In this document: piece by piece, positions 1 through 7,969 of the stretch
Layout of the letters: every line of letters begins with the position of its first letter
Position numbering within the stretch: position 1 is the first letter of the stretch
Notes under the pieces: generated by a model
Databases searched by the model: none
What the model was told of the DNA's origin: nothing
Seen by the model: the letters and a program-made list of their open reading frames with translations, nothing else
DNA from: Flavobacterium pokkalii
GTDB lineage: Bacteria > Bacteroidota > Bacteroidia > Flavobacteriales > Flavobacteriaceae
Direction: 5' to 3'
Assembly: GCF_014596575.1 (NCBI RefSeq)
Contig: NZ_NASZ01000004.1
Span: forward strand, 1 to 64,000
DNA length: 64,000 bases
Program-made: the position numbers and the translations under genes

Positions 1-65
1 ATTTAATCAGTTGTAAATCAACGACTAAATATACGAAATAACTTATGTTAAACCAAATATAAAGC

Positions 66-99
66 ACAAAAAAAACCGCCTCAGTTTTGAGACGGCTTC
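66..99 (-). terminator. Intrinsic terminator of ychF
   Basis: Read on the minus strand, a 10-bp stem (AAGCCGTCTC with GAGGCGGTTT, including G-T pairs) closes a short loop and is followed by a run of T. It lies about 36 nt past the ychF stop codon, as expected for its rho-independent terminator. Confidence 0.85.
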
Positions 100-135
100 A
101 TCTATTTTCTTTTTCGGTTTCTTTATTCTAAAAAA

Positions 136-1230
136 CTACACATTAAAACGGAAATGCATCACATCACCATCTTTTACAATATATTCTTTTCCTTCCACAC
201 GTAATTTTCCGGCTTCTTTCACTTTAGATTCCGAACCATAATTAGAGAAATCATCATAAGCAATTACCTCGGCACGAATAAACCCTTTTTCAAAATCGGT
301 ATGGATTACTCCGGCAGCTTTTGGAGCAGTATCACCTATATTAATCGTCCAGGCACGAACTTCTTTTACACCAGCAGTAAAATAAGTTTGTAAGTTTAAT
401 AATTTATAAGCCGCACGAATTAAAACTGCCGATCCCGGTTCTTTCAATCCTAAATCTTCTAAGAAAATCTGACGCTCTTCGTAACTTTCTAACTCTGTAA
501 TATCAGCCTCAGCTCCTACTGAAAGCACAATTACTTCGGCATTTTCATCTTTTACCAATTCGCGAACCTGATCTACATATTTATTTCCGTTTATCGCCGA
601 AGCCTCATCTACATTACAAACATACAAAACCGGTTTAGTGGTAATCAACTGAAAATCTTCTATCAAAGCTTCTTCCTCATTCGACTGAGGCACCACTGTT
701 CTGGCTGATTTTGCCTGTAATAAAGCTTCTTTAATTCGGTCCAAAAGTGCTTTTTCTGTTTGCGCTTCTTTATTTCCGGTTTTAGCCGCACGATTTACTT
801 TTTCCAAACGTTTTTCAACCGTTTCCAAGTCTTTCAACTGCAACTCGATATCAATGGTTTCTTTGTCACGAATCGGATTTACATTCCCGTCAACATGCAC
901 AATATTGTCGTTATCAAAACAACGCAATACATGAATAATAGCATTACACTCACGGATATTTCCCAAAAACTGGTTTCCTAAACCTTCTCCTTTACTGGCA
1001 CCTTTTACCAATCCGGCGATATCTACGATATCAACCGTTGCCATTTGCACACGTTCCGGTTTCACCAATTCTTCCAAACGGGCAATTCTCGGGTCCGGTA
1101 CATTTACCACACCAATATTAGGTTCGATAGTACAAAAAGGAAAGTTTGCACTTTGCGCCTTAGCATTAGACAAACAATTAAATAAAGTTGATTTCCCAAC
1201 ATTTGGTAATCCTACAATTCCTGCTTTCAT
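136..1230 (-). CDS. ychF: Redox-regulated ribosome-associated ATPase YchF (OLA1/Obg family)
   Basis: This is a cytoplasmic P-loop NTPase of the Obg superfamily that binds ribosomes and prefers ATP over GTP. The protein has 364 residues, the usual family length. It begins with the G1 loop GLPNVGKST at residues 7-15. It has DIAG as the G3 element and NVDE (in VCNVDEAS) in place of the GTPase NKxD motif, which is the mark of the ATP-preferring YchF branch. A C-terminal TGS-like domain ends in the conserved HFRFNV. The ATG at 1230 is the only start that keeps the P-loop at the N-terminus. It is a single-gene unit with its own promoter-like box and terminator. The family assignment is secure; the physiological role in Bacteroidota is not well defined. 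Confidence 0.97.
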   Translation of the reverse strand: MKAGIVGLPNVGKSTLFNCLSNAKAQSANFPFCTIEPNIGVVNVPDPRIARLEELVKPERVQMATVDIVDIAGLVKGASKGEGLGNQFLGNIRECNAIIHVLRCFDNDNIVHVDGNVNPIRDKETIDIELQLKDLETVEKRLEKVNRAAKTGNKEAQTEKALLDRIKEALLQAKSARTVVPQSNEEEALIEDFQLITTKPVLYVCNVDEASAINGNKYVDQVRELVKDENAEVIVLSVGAEADITELESYEERQIFLEDLGLKEPGSAVLIRAAYKLLNLQTYFTAGVKEVRAWTINIGDTAPKAAGVIHTDFEKGFIRAEVIAYDDFSNYGSESKVKEAGKLRVEGKEYIVKDGDVMHFRFNV

Positions 1231-1289
1231 GATCGTATTATTTACAACTAGCGTTTTGCTATGTGTTTAATTTTTATTTTAAAAGTGTG

Positions 1290-1297
1290 CAAATATA
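1290..1297 (-). promoter_or_regulatory. Probable -7 box of the ychF promoter
   Basis: The minus strand reads TATATTTG, an exact match to the Bacteroidota primary sigma -7 consensus TAnnTTTG, 60 nt before the ychF start codon. I do not see a good TTTG -33 box at the expected spacing, so this is a partial match. Confidence 0.5.
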
Positions 1298-1435
1298 CTA
1301 TATAAAACGCAGAGTTAACATAATTCTAAAATTTATGCAAAGCATTTAGTTCACGCAAAAAAAAGCTTATCTTGCAAATGCATTTTTTGACTAATTAAAT
1401 CCTTAAGCTGTGAAGGATTCAAATTCTAAAACGCT

Positions 1436-2179
1436 ATGATTAATCTTTATCCCGATGAAATGGCCGAAATTTACGACGCCATGTACCAAAGTTTTATAGA
1501 TTATGACAAAGAATACGCTTTTTACAACAATCTGCTTCAAAAAAATGAACCAAAATCTATTCTGGAAATAGGAAGCGGAACAGGAAATATTGCCAAACGT
1601 TTTATTGAAAACCACCAAAACTACCGCGGACTTGATTTTAGCACAAGCATGATTACCATTGCGCAAAAAAGAAATCCGGATTGTGAATTCCTCCACGGCG
1701 ACATGCGCGATTTTAATCTGGAAAAAAAAGCGGATGCTATCATTATTACCAGCCGTTCCACCAGTTATCTGATTACTAATAATGATATTAACGACACTTT
1801 TAACTGTTTATACAACAATCTGAATCCAAACGGCATTATTATTTTTGATTTTATCGATGCTAATCGCTACATCCCTTTTATCAAAGAAAACAAAACAGTC
1901 ATCCACAGTGCGAGACACAAAGGACATTCCTATCTTCGAAAAAGCGATTGGGAAATCAGTTCGCACGACAATTTTATTTTGGAATGGACGGCAAAATATT
2001 ATAAAGACAAAATAGACAACACTACTATTATTGCTAATGATTATTCTACGGTACGGGTGTTTACACTAAACGAAATCCAATTATTTTTATACCTGCACAA
2101 TTTTGAAATTCAGGAAATCATTGACCGCAAAACATACGCTTTTGATACTTTTGTAATCGTGGCCAAAAAAAAATCCTAA
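1436..2179 (+). CDS. Class I SAM-dependent methyltransferase
   Basis: The protein has 247 residues and no signal peptide or membrane segment, so it should be cytoplasmic. The SAM-binding motif I is seen as ILEIGSGTGN near residues 42-51. It is followed by an acidic residue after the next strand (GLDFS) and by motif II-like GDMRDF. This is the Rossmann-like fold of class I methyltransferases. The middle and C-terminal parts (IIFDFIDANRYIPF, DTFVIVAKK) resemble small-molecule methyltransferases rather than rRNA or DNA enzymes, but the substrate cannot be read from the sequence. It stands alone, divergent from ychF and convergent with the ferredoxin gene. The stop codon lies inside the stem of the shared terminator. 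Confidence 0.85.
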   Translation: MINLYPDEMAEIYDAMYQSFIDYDKEYAFYNNLLQKNEPKSILEIGSGTGNIAKRFIENHQNYRGLDFSTSMITIAQKRNPDCEFLHGDMRDFNLEKKADAIIITSRSTSYLITNNDINDTFNCLYNNLNPNGIIIFDFIDANRYIPFIKENKTVIHSARHKGHSYLRKSDWEISSHDNFILEWTAKYYKDKIDNTTIIANDYSTVRVFTLNEIQLFLYLHNFEIQEIIDRKTYAFDTFVIVAKKKS

Positions 2180-2203
2180 ACAAAAAGCTTAGGATTTTTT
2201 TTA
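2166..2203. terminator. Bidirectional terminator between methyltransferase and ferredoxin genes
   Basis: The stem AAATCCTAA / TTAGGATTT is flanked by A and T runs on both sides, so it can serve the two convergent genes. The TAA stop of the methyltransferase is part of the left arm. Confidence 0.85.
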
Positions 2204-2227
2204 AATTGAAATTAAAAATATAATTCA

Positions 2228-2578
2228 CTATTCATTATGTAAGAAAGCCTGTCTGTTCAACAAGGTTTCCTCATCCTCAACATGATTTTCATCCGGAACA
2301 CAACAATCTACAGGACATACAGCAGCACATTGAGGCTCGTCGTGGAATCCTTTACACTCTGTACATTTTCCCGGAACAATATAATAGATTTCATCAGAAA
2401 TTGGAGTTTGCGCCTCTTCAGCATCTACTTCAGTTCCGTCAGGAAGAACTACTGTTCCACTTAATTTTGTACCATCTTTGTATCTCCAGTCATCAGCTCC
2501 TTCATAGATTGCTGTATTTGGACATTCTGGTTCACATGCACCACAGTTGATACATTCGTCTGTTATGATAATTGCCAT
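2228..2578 (-). CDS. 4Fe-4S dicluster ferredoxin
   Basis: This is a small soluble electron carrier of 116 residues. The first cluster motif is [12 protein letters not shown] at residues 9-20. The second set of cysteines lies in a longer, spaced motif ([23 protein letters not shown]). About 40 acidic residues separate the two clusters, an insertion that distinguishes this type from short 2[4Fe-4S] clostridial ferredoxins. It is transcribed divergently from the acyl-CoA reductase gene. In Flavobacteriia I recall this ferredoxin next to the LuxC-like reductase and serC, which suggests a redox partnership, but that is inference. The ATG at 2578 gives the first cysteine at residue 9, as in homologues. 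Confidence 0.93.
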   Translation of the reverse strand: MAIIITDECINCGACEPECPNTAIYEGADDWRYKDGTKLSGTVVLPDGTEVDAEEAQTPISDEIYYIVPGKCTECKGFHDEPQCAAVCPVDCCVPDENHVEDEETLLNRQAFLHNE

Positions 2579-2643
2579 TATTACTTGGTTTTATGGTTAA
2601 AGTACAAAAGTTTTCAAGTTTTAATAACCTGTAGATTATAACT

Positions 2644-2675
2644 TTTGTCTTTCGACTATATTATACTTATTTTTG
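2644..2675 (+). promoter_or_regulatory. Promoter of the acyl-CoA reductase-serC unit
   Basis: TTTG at 2644-2647 is followed after 20 nt by TATTTTTG at 2668-2675. This fits the Bacteroidota consensus (TTTG, 19-21 nt, TAnnTTTG) at both boxes and in spacing, 38 nt before the ATG at 2714. Confidence 0.75.
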
Positions 2676-2713
2676 TGCAAAATTACAATCAAAACATTTC
2701 ATAAGCAAACAAT

Positions 2714-3772
2714 ATGACAATAGAAAGCAAAAAAAATATTTTTGTGGAATTAGGAAAATTTCTCAGCCAATTTTCTGAGGCCGAAAATAAACAGAGAGAA
2801 GACGTACAGGGCAATGCTGTTTTTTTTGATTCTTTTGTTAATTTGATTGAGCTTTCACAATCCCATAACGGCTGGTACACGCCTGAACAAGTGTATTATG
2901 CAATAAATTCCTGGGCTACCGCTTTAACCGAAGAAAACCTCAATCAATGGCTTTCAATGTATTCTTTTGACAATGTAAAATCCAAACGAATAGCCTTAAT
3001 TCTTGCCGGAAATATTCCGTTGGTAGGCTTCCATGATTTTCTTTGTGTGTTAATAACAGGACATGATGTTTTGGTAAAAACATCCTCAAATGACCAACAT
3101 TTATTACCTTTTTTAGCCAAATACCTTATTCATATTGCTCCCGAATTAGCCGAAAAAATCACTTTTACCGAAGGAAAACTGGAAAATTTTGATGCCGTAA
3201 TCGCTACCGGAAGCAACAATACCGCCCGTTATTTTGAATATTATTTTAAGGACAAGACTTCTATTATTCGCAAAAACCGCAATTCAGTTGCTGTTTTAAA
3301 CGGAGAGGAAACCAAAGAACAATTAATCGCTTTGGGTGAAGATATTTTTAGGTATTTTGGTTTAGGATGCCGCAATGTTTCCAAACTTTTTGTTCCAAAA
3401 GGCTACAGTTTTAATGCTTTTTTTGAAGCCATGTTTGAATATCAGGATGTGATACATTATGAAAAATACGCTAATAATTACGATTACAACAAAGCGGTTT
3501 TCCTGATGAGTAATTTTCAATTGTTAGACAATGGTTTTTTAACAATCAAAGAAGACAATAGCTACGCATCGCCAATTTCCAGCGTATTTTACGAATATTA
3601 CGACGCCTTGCCGGAAGTAGAAAAAAAACTACAGAAAGACAGCGACCAAATCCAGTGTATTACAAGCAATAATTTGATAAAAAACAGCATTGCATTCGGA
3701 CAAACCCAACAACCAAAATTATGGGATTATGCCGATAATATCGATACTATATCGTTTTTGTTAATAACATAG
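2714..3772 (+). CDS. Acyl-CoA reductase, LuxC family
   Basis: The protein has 352 residues and belongs to the LuxC/acyl-CoA reductase family (PF05893), which reduces acyl groups to aldehydes with NAD(P)H. Visible family features are the central LILAGNIPLVGFHDFLCVLITGH region, the ATGSNNTARYFEYYF stretch resembling the aldehyde dehydrogenase nucleotide-binding fold, and the FRYFGLGCRNVSKLFVP segment, whose cysteine is the likely acyl-accepting residue. No luxD, luxE or luciferase genes are nearby, so bioluminescence is not implied. It precedes serC by 93 nt in the same direction and faces away from a ferredoxin gene. The physiological substrate in Flavobacteriia is not known to me. Confidence 0.85.
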   Translation: MTIESKKNIFVELGKFLSQFSEAENKQREDVQGNAVFFDSFVNLIELSQSHNGWYTPEQVYYAINSWATALTEENLNQWLSMYSFDNVKSKRIALILAGNIPLVGFHDFLCVLITGHDVLVKTSSNDQHLLPFLAKYLIHIAPELAEKITFTEGKLENFDAVIATGSNNTARYFEYYFKDKTSIIRKNRNSVAVLNGEETKEQLIALGEDIFRYFGLGCRNVSKLFVPKGYSFNAFFEAMFEYQDVIHYEKYANNYDYNKAVFLMSNFQLLDNGFLTIKEDNSYASPISSVFYEYYDALPEVEKKLQKDSDQIQCITSNNLIKNSIAFGQTQQPKLWDYADNIDTISFLLIT

Positions 3773-3865
3773 AAAAATTTTTAATAATTATTATGAATAA
3801 TTTAATGCTTATTCGACTCCTATTACCGAAATTTGCATTTTAATTTTTTGGACATAAACTACACC

Positions 3866-4936
3866 ATGAAAAAACACAACTACAGCGCAGGACCTTGTAT
3901 TTTACCACAAGAAGTTTTTGAGAAATCAGCACAAGCTATTTTAGACTTCAATAATTCAGGATTATCGATTTTAGAAATTTCGCACCGCAGCAAAGACTTT
4001 GTTGCTGTTATGGACGAAGCAAGAGCATTAGTTCTTGAATTACTTGGATTAGAAGGAAAAGGATATCAGGCACTTTTTCTTGCCGGTGGAGCTAGTTTAG
4101 AATTTTTAATGGTTCCTTACAACTTAATGAAAGAAGGAGGAAAAGCAGCTTATTTAGATTCAGGAACCTGGGCTACTGCAGCTATTAAAGAAGCCAAATT
4201 CTTTGGAGAAACTGTTGTTGTAGCTTCTTCAAAAGAAGACAACTACACTTATGTACCTAAAGGATATGAAATTCCTGCTGATGCAGATTATTTCCACTGT
4301 ACTTCAAACAACACTATTTTTGGTACTCAAATGAAAGAATTCCCTAAAACGAATGTTCCGTTAGTTTGCGACATGAGTTCGGATATTTTTTCAAGAGAAT
4401 TAGATTTTTCACAATTTGACATTATTTATGCCGGTGCTCAAAAAAATATGGGCCCTGCAGGAACAACTTTAGTAGTTATCAAAGAAGAAATCATTGGTAA
4501 AAACGGTCGCAACATTCCTAGTATGTTGGATTATGCCAAACACGTTAAAGCAGAAAGTATGTTCAACACTCCTCCTGTTTTCCCTGTGTACGCATCTCTA
4601 TTGACATTGAGATGGATCAAGGAAAAAGGTGGTATCGCAGCGGTTGAAAAACTTAACAATGCTAAAGCTGAATTGCTTTATAACGAAATTGACAGAAACC
4701 CATTATTCAAAGGAGCTGCTGTTACAGAAGACCGTTCTAACATGAATGTAACTTTCTTGTTAAAGAATCCGGAGCACACTGAAACATTTGACAAAATGTG
4801 GAAAGAAGCCGGAATCTCTGGCCTTCCTGGTCACCGTTCAGTAGGTGGTTACAGAGCGTCTATTTACAATGCTATGCCAATTGAAAGCGTACAAGTATTG
4901 GTAGATGTAATGCAGGCTTTAGAGAAAGCAGTTTAA
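3866..4936 (+). CDS. serC: Phosphoserine aminotransferase
   Basis: SerC is a PLP-dependent enzyme that converts 3-phosphohydroxypyruvate and glutamate to phosphoserine and 2-oxoglutarate in serine biosynthesis. The protein has 356 residues, a normal length. It opens with the characteristic NYSAGPCILP and SGLSILEISHRS. The PLP lysine lies in IYAGAQKNMGPAG near residue 195, and HRSVGGYRASIYNAMP near the C-terminus is the family phosphate-binding end. I chose ATG 3866, giving MKKHNYSAGP; an upstream ATG at 3833 would add 11 residues unlike the family. serA follows downstream, so both pathway genes are adjacent, separated by a structured element. Confidence 0.97.
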   Translation: MKKHNYSAGPCILPQEVFEKSAQAILDFNNSGLSILEISHRSKDFVAVMDEARALVLELLGLEGKGYQALFLAGGASLEFLMVPYNLMKEGGKAAYLDSGTWATAAIKEAKFFGETVVVASSKEDNYTYVPKGYEIPADADYFHCTSNNTIFGTQMKEFPKTNVPLVCDMSSDIFSRELDFSQFDIIYAGAQKNMGPAGTTLVVIKEEIIGKNGRNIPSMLDYAKHVKAESMFNTPPVFPVYASLLTLRWIKEKGGIAAVEKLNNAKAELLYNEIDRNPLFKGAAVTEDRSNMNVTFLLKNPEHTETFDKMWKEAGISGLPGHRSVGGYRASIYNAMPIESVQVLVDVMQALEKAV

Positions 4937-5039
4937 ATAAATTAAAAGATTCAATGATCGAAAGATTAAAGAATCTATATTTATTTAAATAAAATCTATT
5001 GATTGAATCTTTAAATTTTTCAATCTTTAAATTGAAATT

Positions 5040-5142
5040 GCTAGCAGAGGCTCTAGCCCCGATAGAAGCGGAAATCCTTGTGGCGGCAGGCATCTACGCC
5101 GACGCAAGATTGAAACGGATAGCGGGAAACAGCTTCTAAAAC
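5040..5142 (+). ncRNA. Flavo-1-like structured RNA element
   Basis: A GC-richer block in an AT-rich gap shows nested pairing: CCCG (5057-5061) with CGGG (5123-5126), TTG with CAA, and GGCG (5082-5085) with CGCC (5097-5100) around an 11-nt loop. The conserved words TAGCCCCGAT, AGCGGAAATCCTT and GATTGAAACGGATAGCGGGAAA are ones I recognise from many Flavobacterium intergenic regions, and they resemble the Flavo-1 RNA motif of Rfam. It lies between serC and serA. Its function is unknown. The Rfam assignment is from memory and was not searched. Confidence 0.6.
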
Positions 5143-5187
5143 ATTCAATTAATTTGAGGTTTAAACCTCGTAATGTAATAACAAAAC

Positions 5188-6138
5188 ATGAAAGTATTAG
5201 CAAACGACGGGATTTCAAAAAGTGGAATCTTAGCTTTAGAAAAAGGTGGTTTTGAAGTAATCACTACAAAAGTTGCTCAGGAACAAGTAGCCAACTACAT
5301 CAACGAAAACAACGTAAGCGTGATTTTAGTTCGTAGTGCTACTAAAGTTCGTAAGGACATTATTGATGCTTGTCCGGGCATTAAAATCATCGGTCGTGGT
5401 GGTGTAGGTATGGATAATATTGATGTGGAATACGCTAAAAGCAAAGGAATCCACGTAATCAATACTCCTGCATCTTCATCAGAATCGGTTGCTGAATTAG
5501 TTTTCGGTCATTTGTTAACAGGAGTTCGTTTCTTACACGACTCTAACAGAAACATGCCATTAGAAGGTGATACTAAATTCAACGAATTGAAAAAAGCTTA
5601 CGCTAACGGAGTTGAATTAAGAGGTAAAACTTTAGGTATTGTAGGTATTGGCCGTATTGGTCAGGCTACTGCTAAAATGGCTCTTGGATTAGGAATGAAA
5701 GTTATCGCTGCTGATAGTTTCATCCCTCAAGTTGATGTAAAAGTAGAGTTCTTCGACGGACAAGCTATTACAACTACAATCAAAACACAATCATTAGAAT
5801 CAGTATTTGCAGAATCTGATTTCATCACCTTACACGTTCCTGCTCAAAACGGTTACATTGTAACTGAAAAAGAGTTTGCTACAATGAAAAACGGTGTTGG
5901 AATTGTAAACTGTGCTCGTGGTGGTGTTATCAACGAAGTTGATTTAGTGAAAGCTTTAGACAGTGGAAAAGTTGCTTTTGCAGGTTTAGACGTTTTCGAA
6001 AACGAACCAACTCCGGCTACACAACTTTTAATGCACCCAAAAATCTCTTTGACTCCACACATTGGAGCTGCAACAGGAGAAGCTCAGGACAGAATTGGAA
6101 CTGAATTAGCTTCACAAATCATTAGTTTATTGAGCTAA
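5188..6138 (+). CDS. serA: D-3-phosphoglycerate dehydrogenase (short form)
   Basis: SerA oxidises 3-phosphoglycerate to 3-phosphohydroxypyruvate with NAD, the first step of serine synthesis. The 316-residue protein has the D-isomer 2-hydroxyacid dehydrogenase fold: substrate domain with RSATKV, nucleotide-binding loop GIVGIGRIGQ near residue 150, and the catalytic set Arg (NCARGGVINE), Glu (FENEP) and His (TPHIGAATGEAQ). It ends right after the catalytic core, so the C-terminal ACT domain that gives serine feedback inhibition in Escherichia coli SerA is absent. It forms a pathway pair with serC, with a structured RNA element between them. A strong terminator follows. Confidence 0.95.
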   Translation: MKVLANDGISKSGILALEKGGFEVITTKVAQEQVANYINENNVSVILVRSATKVRKDIIDACPGIKIIGRGGVGMDNIDVEYAKSKGIHVINTPASSSESVAELVFGHLLTGVRFLHDSNRNMPLEGDTKFNELKKAYANGVELRGKTLGIVGIGRIGQATAKMALGLGMKVIAADSFIPQVDVKVEFFDGQAITTTIKTQSLESVFAESDFITLHVPAQNGYIVTEKEFATMKNGVGIVNCARGGVINEVDLVKALDSGKVAFAGLDVFENEPTPATQLLMHPKISLTPHIGAATGEAQDRIGTELASQIISLLS

Positions 6139-6161
6139 TAATTTTAAGGCTTTTATAACAC

Positions 6162-6200
6162 AAAAGGACTCATTACAAATTGCTAATGAGTCCTTTTTTT
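6162..6200 (+). terminator. Terminator after serA
   Basis: The stem AAAGGACTCATTA / TAATGAGTCCTTT has a short loop and is followed by a T run, 24 nt past the serA stop. It should end the serC-serA transcript. Confidence 0.9.
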
Positions 6201-6237
6201 ATTAAATTTGATAAGTAACCTTATAAAAGCGAATCTC

Positions 6238-6795
6238 ATGTTAGATCAATTAGCACAATTAGTACAGGAATTTGGTGAAGATGCAGTTATAAAAAACGAA
6301 GCAATCCCGCACGAACAAAACCAAGCCGTTTTGCAGGAAACCAGCAACTCTATTTTTTCCAGCTTACAAAAAATAGCCAGTCAGGCTGATTTATCGCAAA
6401 TTGCAGGACTCCTACAAGGTCAGGATATTGACAAAAACAATCCAGCCGTACAACAAATTACAAAAGATGTTTCAAATTCATTAACAGAAAAATTAGGAAT
6501 CAGCTCCGCCACAGCAACTTCGTCAGTGACAGCCATAATTCCAAAAGTACTAAGTTCCTTAATTCAAAAAGCTAATGATCCAAAAGATACCAGCATCAAT
6601 CTTTCCGGCTTACTGGATTCCTTAACAGGCGGAAACAGTCCGGAACACGCCAGCATCATGGAAGCCATCGGAGAATACGGAATTCATTTTGGTTTAGACC
6701 AAAACTCGGATGGAAAAGTAGATTTAGACGACGCTATCGAACTCACCAAAAAAGGAGGTTTAGGCGGAATGCTGGGCAAACTTTTCGGAAAATAA
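6238..6795 (+). CDS. DUF937/YidB-like hypothetical protein with EF-hand-like end
   Basis: The protein has 185 residues and no signal peptide. It starts MLDQLAQLVQEFGEDAVIKN and is made of helical segments rich in Gln, Ser and Leu, resembling DUF937-type proteins of unknown function. Near the C-terminus DQNSDGKVDLDDA matches a canonical 12-residue EF-hand or dockerin-type calcium loop, followed by a Gly-rich tail (GGLGGMLGKLFGK). I chose ATG 6238; an in-frame TTG at 6208 overlaps the preceding terminator region. It is a single gene flanked by its own terminator. Its function is not known, and calcium binding is inferred from the motif only. Confidence 0.75.
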   Translation: MLDQLAQLVQEFGEDAVIKNEAIPHEQNQAVLQETSNSIFSSLQKIASQADLSQIAGLLQGQDIDKNNPAVQQITKDVSNSLTEKLGISSATATSSVTAIIPKVLSSLIQKANDPKDTSINLSGLLDSLTGGNSPEHASIMEAIGEYGIHFGLDQNSDGKVDLDDAIELTKKGGLGGMLGKLFGK

Positions 6796-6814
6796 TTTTT
6801 AAACTCGTTTTTTC

Positions 6815-6849
6815 AAAAGCCATTTAGCACAGGAATAAATGGCTTTTTT
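6815..6849 (+). terminator. Terminator after the DUF937-like gene
   Basis: The stem AAAAGCCATTTA / TAAATGGCTTTT is followed by T residues, about 20 nt after the stop codon. Confidence 0.88.
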
Positions 6850-6919
6850 GTACCTAAAAACCAGAATTCAGTAATTTAATTCGTAAATTTAATAGGGCAA
6901 AACCAATTCGCCGAGCGTC

Positions 6920-7360
6920 ATGAAAACAAAATTCCTCATAATACTATTAATTTTAGGTCTCATTATAATAAGTTGTGCTTCTCATAAAACATTGGCTCCA
7001 ATTTCTAAAATAAATAAAGATTCAACAACAAATGACACCGTAAAAATCACCAACAAAGATTTAGAATACGAAGTAATTATTATCGATCCCGGATTTAATT
7101 TTTGGCTCAATTCGATGGCTTATCCGCGCGGTTTTTACACCCAAACCTATCTAGAAAACAAAAACAGAATTTATATTAACGAATGGAACAACCGTTTTTT
7201 ACAACCGCAACGTTACAGTCGTGATTTGTATGAAATGAGTATTGATTACGATTCAAATATCAATTATGGCTACGAAGTCAACTACCTTATTTATAATTAT
7301 ATGATTTATTTTCAAAATAATTACCACCAAAAACTTTACGGCCGCGTTCCTTTAAGATAA
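6920..7360 (+). CDS. DUF6146-like lipoprotein
   Basis: The 146-residue protein starts with a lipoprotein signal peptide (MKTKFLIILLILGLIIISC) whose lipobox cysteine is residue 19. The mature part carries an aromatic-rich domain with the stretches DPGFNFWLNSMAYPRGFY and YGYEVNYLIYNYMIYFQNNYHQKLYGR. I associate this pattern with the Bacteroidota family DUF6146, whose function is unknown. No Asp is seen right after the Cys (it is followed by Ala-Ser), so retention in the inner or outer membrane cannot be told. It is a small, lineage-specific gene standing just before a DUF6787-like membrane gene. Confidence 0.75.
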   Translation: MKTKFLIILLILGLIIISCASHKTLAPISKINKDSTTNDTVKITNKDLEYEVIIIDPGFNFWLNSMAYPRGFYTQTYLENKNRIYINEWNNRFLQPQRYSRDLYEMSIDYDSNINYGYEVNYLIYNYMIYFQNNYHQKLYGRVPLR

Positions 7361-7366
7361 TCTTTA

Positions 7367-7374
7367 TACATTTG
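7367..7374 (+). promoter_or_regulatory. Probable -7 box before the DUF6787-like gene
   Basis: TACATTTG matches TAnnTTTG exactly and lies 18 nt before the ATG at 7393, in the 32-nt gap after the DUF6146-like gene. The matching -33 box would have to lie inside the upstream coding sequence. Confidence 0.4.
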
Positions 7375-7392
7375 TAATCATTATAAATAAAG

Positions 7393-7704
7393 ATGAAAGG
7401 ATTAAAAGAACGTTGGAAAATAGAGTCTAATTTTCAACTCACCATAATTTTTATCGTTTTTGCCATAACAGGATCAGCTTCGGCATGGATTTCTAAACCC
7501 GTTTGTATTTGGTTAGGAATTTTAAAAGAAGATTTTGGTTTCTGGCACACTCCTGTTCGCCTGCTAATTGTGTTGCCTTTATACCAAATTTTGCTGGTAA
7601 TTATTGGTTTTTTATTTGGTCAGTTCAAATTTTTCTGGGCATTTGAAAAAAAAATGCTTCGCAAAATGGGTTTAGGATTTTTATTTAAAGACAACACTAA
7701 TTAA
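7393..7704 (+). CDS. DUF6787-like small membrane protein
   Basis: The 103-residue protein has two hydrophobic segments: FQLTIIFIVFAITGSASAWI near residues 14-33 and LLIVLPLYQILLVIIGFLFG near 55-75. The tail is basic (FEKKMLRKMGLGFLFK). The sequence KERWKIESNFQLTIIFIVFAITGS is typical of the Bacteroidota family DUF6787, sometimes mislabelled prolipoprotein diacylglyceryl transferase. The function is unknown. Its stop codon overlaps the stop codon of the convergent gene by 3 nt, with no terminator between them. Confidence 0.75.
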   Translation: MKGLKERWKIESNFQLTIIFIVFAITGSASAWISKPVCIWLGILKEDFGFWHTPVRLLIVLPLYQILLVIIGFLFGQFKFFWAFEKKMLRKMGLGFLFKDNTN

Positions 7705-7967
7705 TCTTTCTTTTTAAACTTATAATAATAAATCCAGCTCAAAGTAAAAGTGGGAATAAAATCAATATAAGGCAAAAATTCTTCCGCAAAAGAAATAATC
7801 CCACCTATCCTTCCAAGCTTCCCTTTATACATTCGGGTCATTAAAAAACCGGGAAGCGGCGCCCAAACTACATCTGAAAATTCCCCGACAAAAGGGATAC
7901 TAAAAGACAGCATTCCGATAGCATCAAAAAGAATTCCTAAAAAAAGTTTTTTATAAGCCATTTCCAA
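7701..7967 (-). CDS. Conserved small membrane protein of unknown function
   Basis: The protein has 88 residues (86 if it starts at the second Met, position 7961). It contains hydrophobic stretches around LFLGILFDAIGMLSFSIPF and IPTFTLSWIYYY, an amphipathic middle (PGFLMTRMYKGKLGRIGGIISFAEEFL) and a lysine-rich end. It starts 2 nt after the msrA stop codon in the same direction, so the two are probably co-transcribed. I do not recognise a characterised family. The translational coupling might suggest a role near methionine sulfoxide repair, but that is only context. Confidence 0.65.
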   Translation of the reverse strand: MEMAYKKLFLGILFDAIGMLSFSIPFVGEFSDVVWAPLPGFLMTRMYKGKLGRIGGIISFAEEFLPYIDFIPTFTLSWIYYYKFKKKD

Positions 7968-7969
7968 GA

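Noticed and set aside
2714..3772. Bioluminescence function for the LuxC-type gene
   Set aside because: No luxA, luxB, luxD or luxE is present nearby, and LuxC-type reductases occur in many non-luminous Flavobacteriia.
4937..5039. Inverted AT-rich repeats after serC as an insertion sequence remnant
   Set aside because: The repeats (GATTCAAT/ATTGAATC type) are short and carry no transposase trace; a weak terminator hairpin is more likely.
7701..7704. Overlapping stop codons of two convergent genes as a possible sign of a frameshift or fusion
   Set aside because: Both proteins look complete with lengths normal for small membrane proteins; tight convergent packing explains it.
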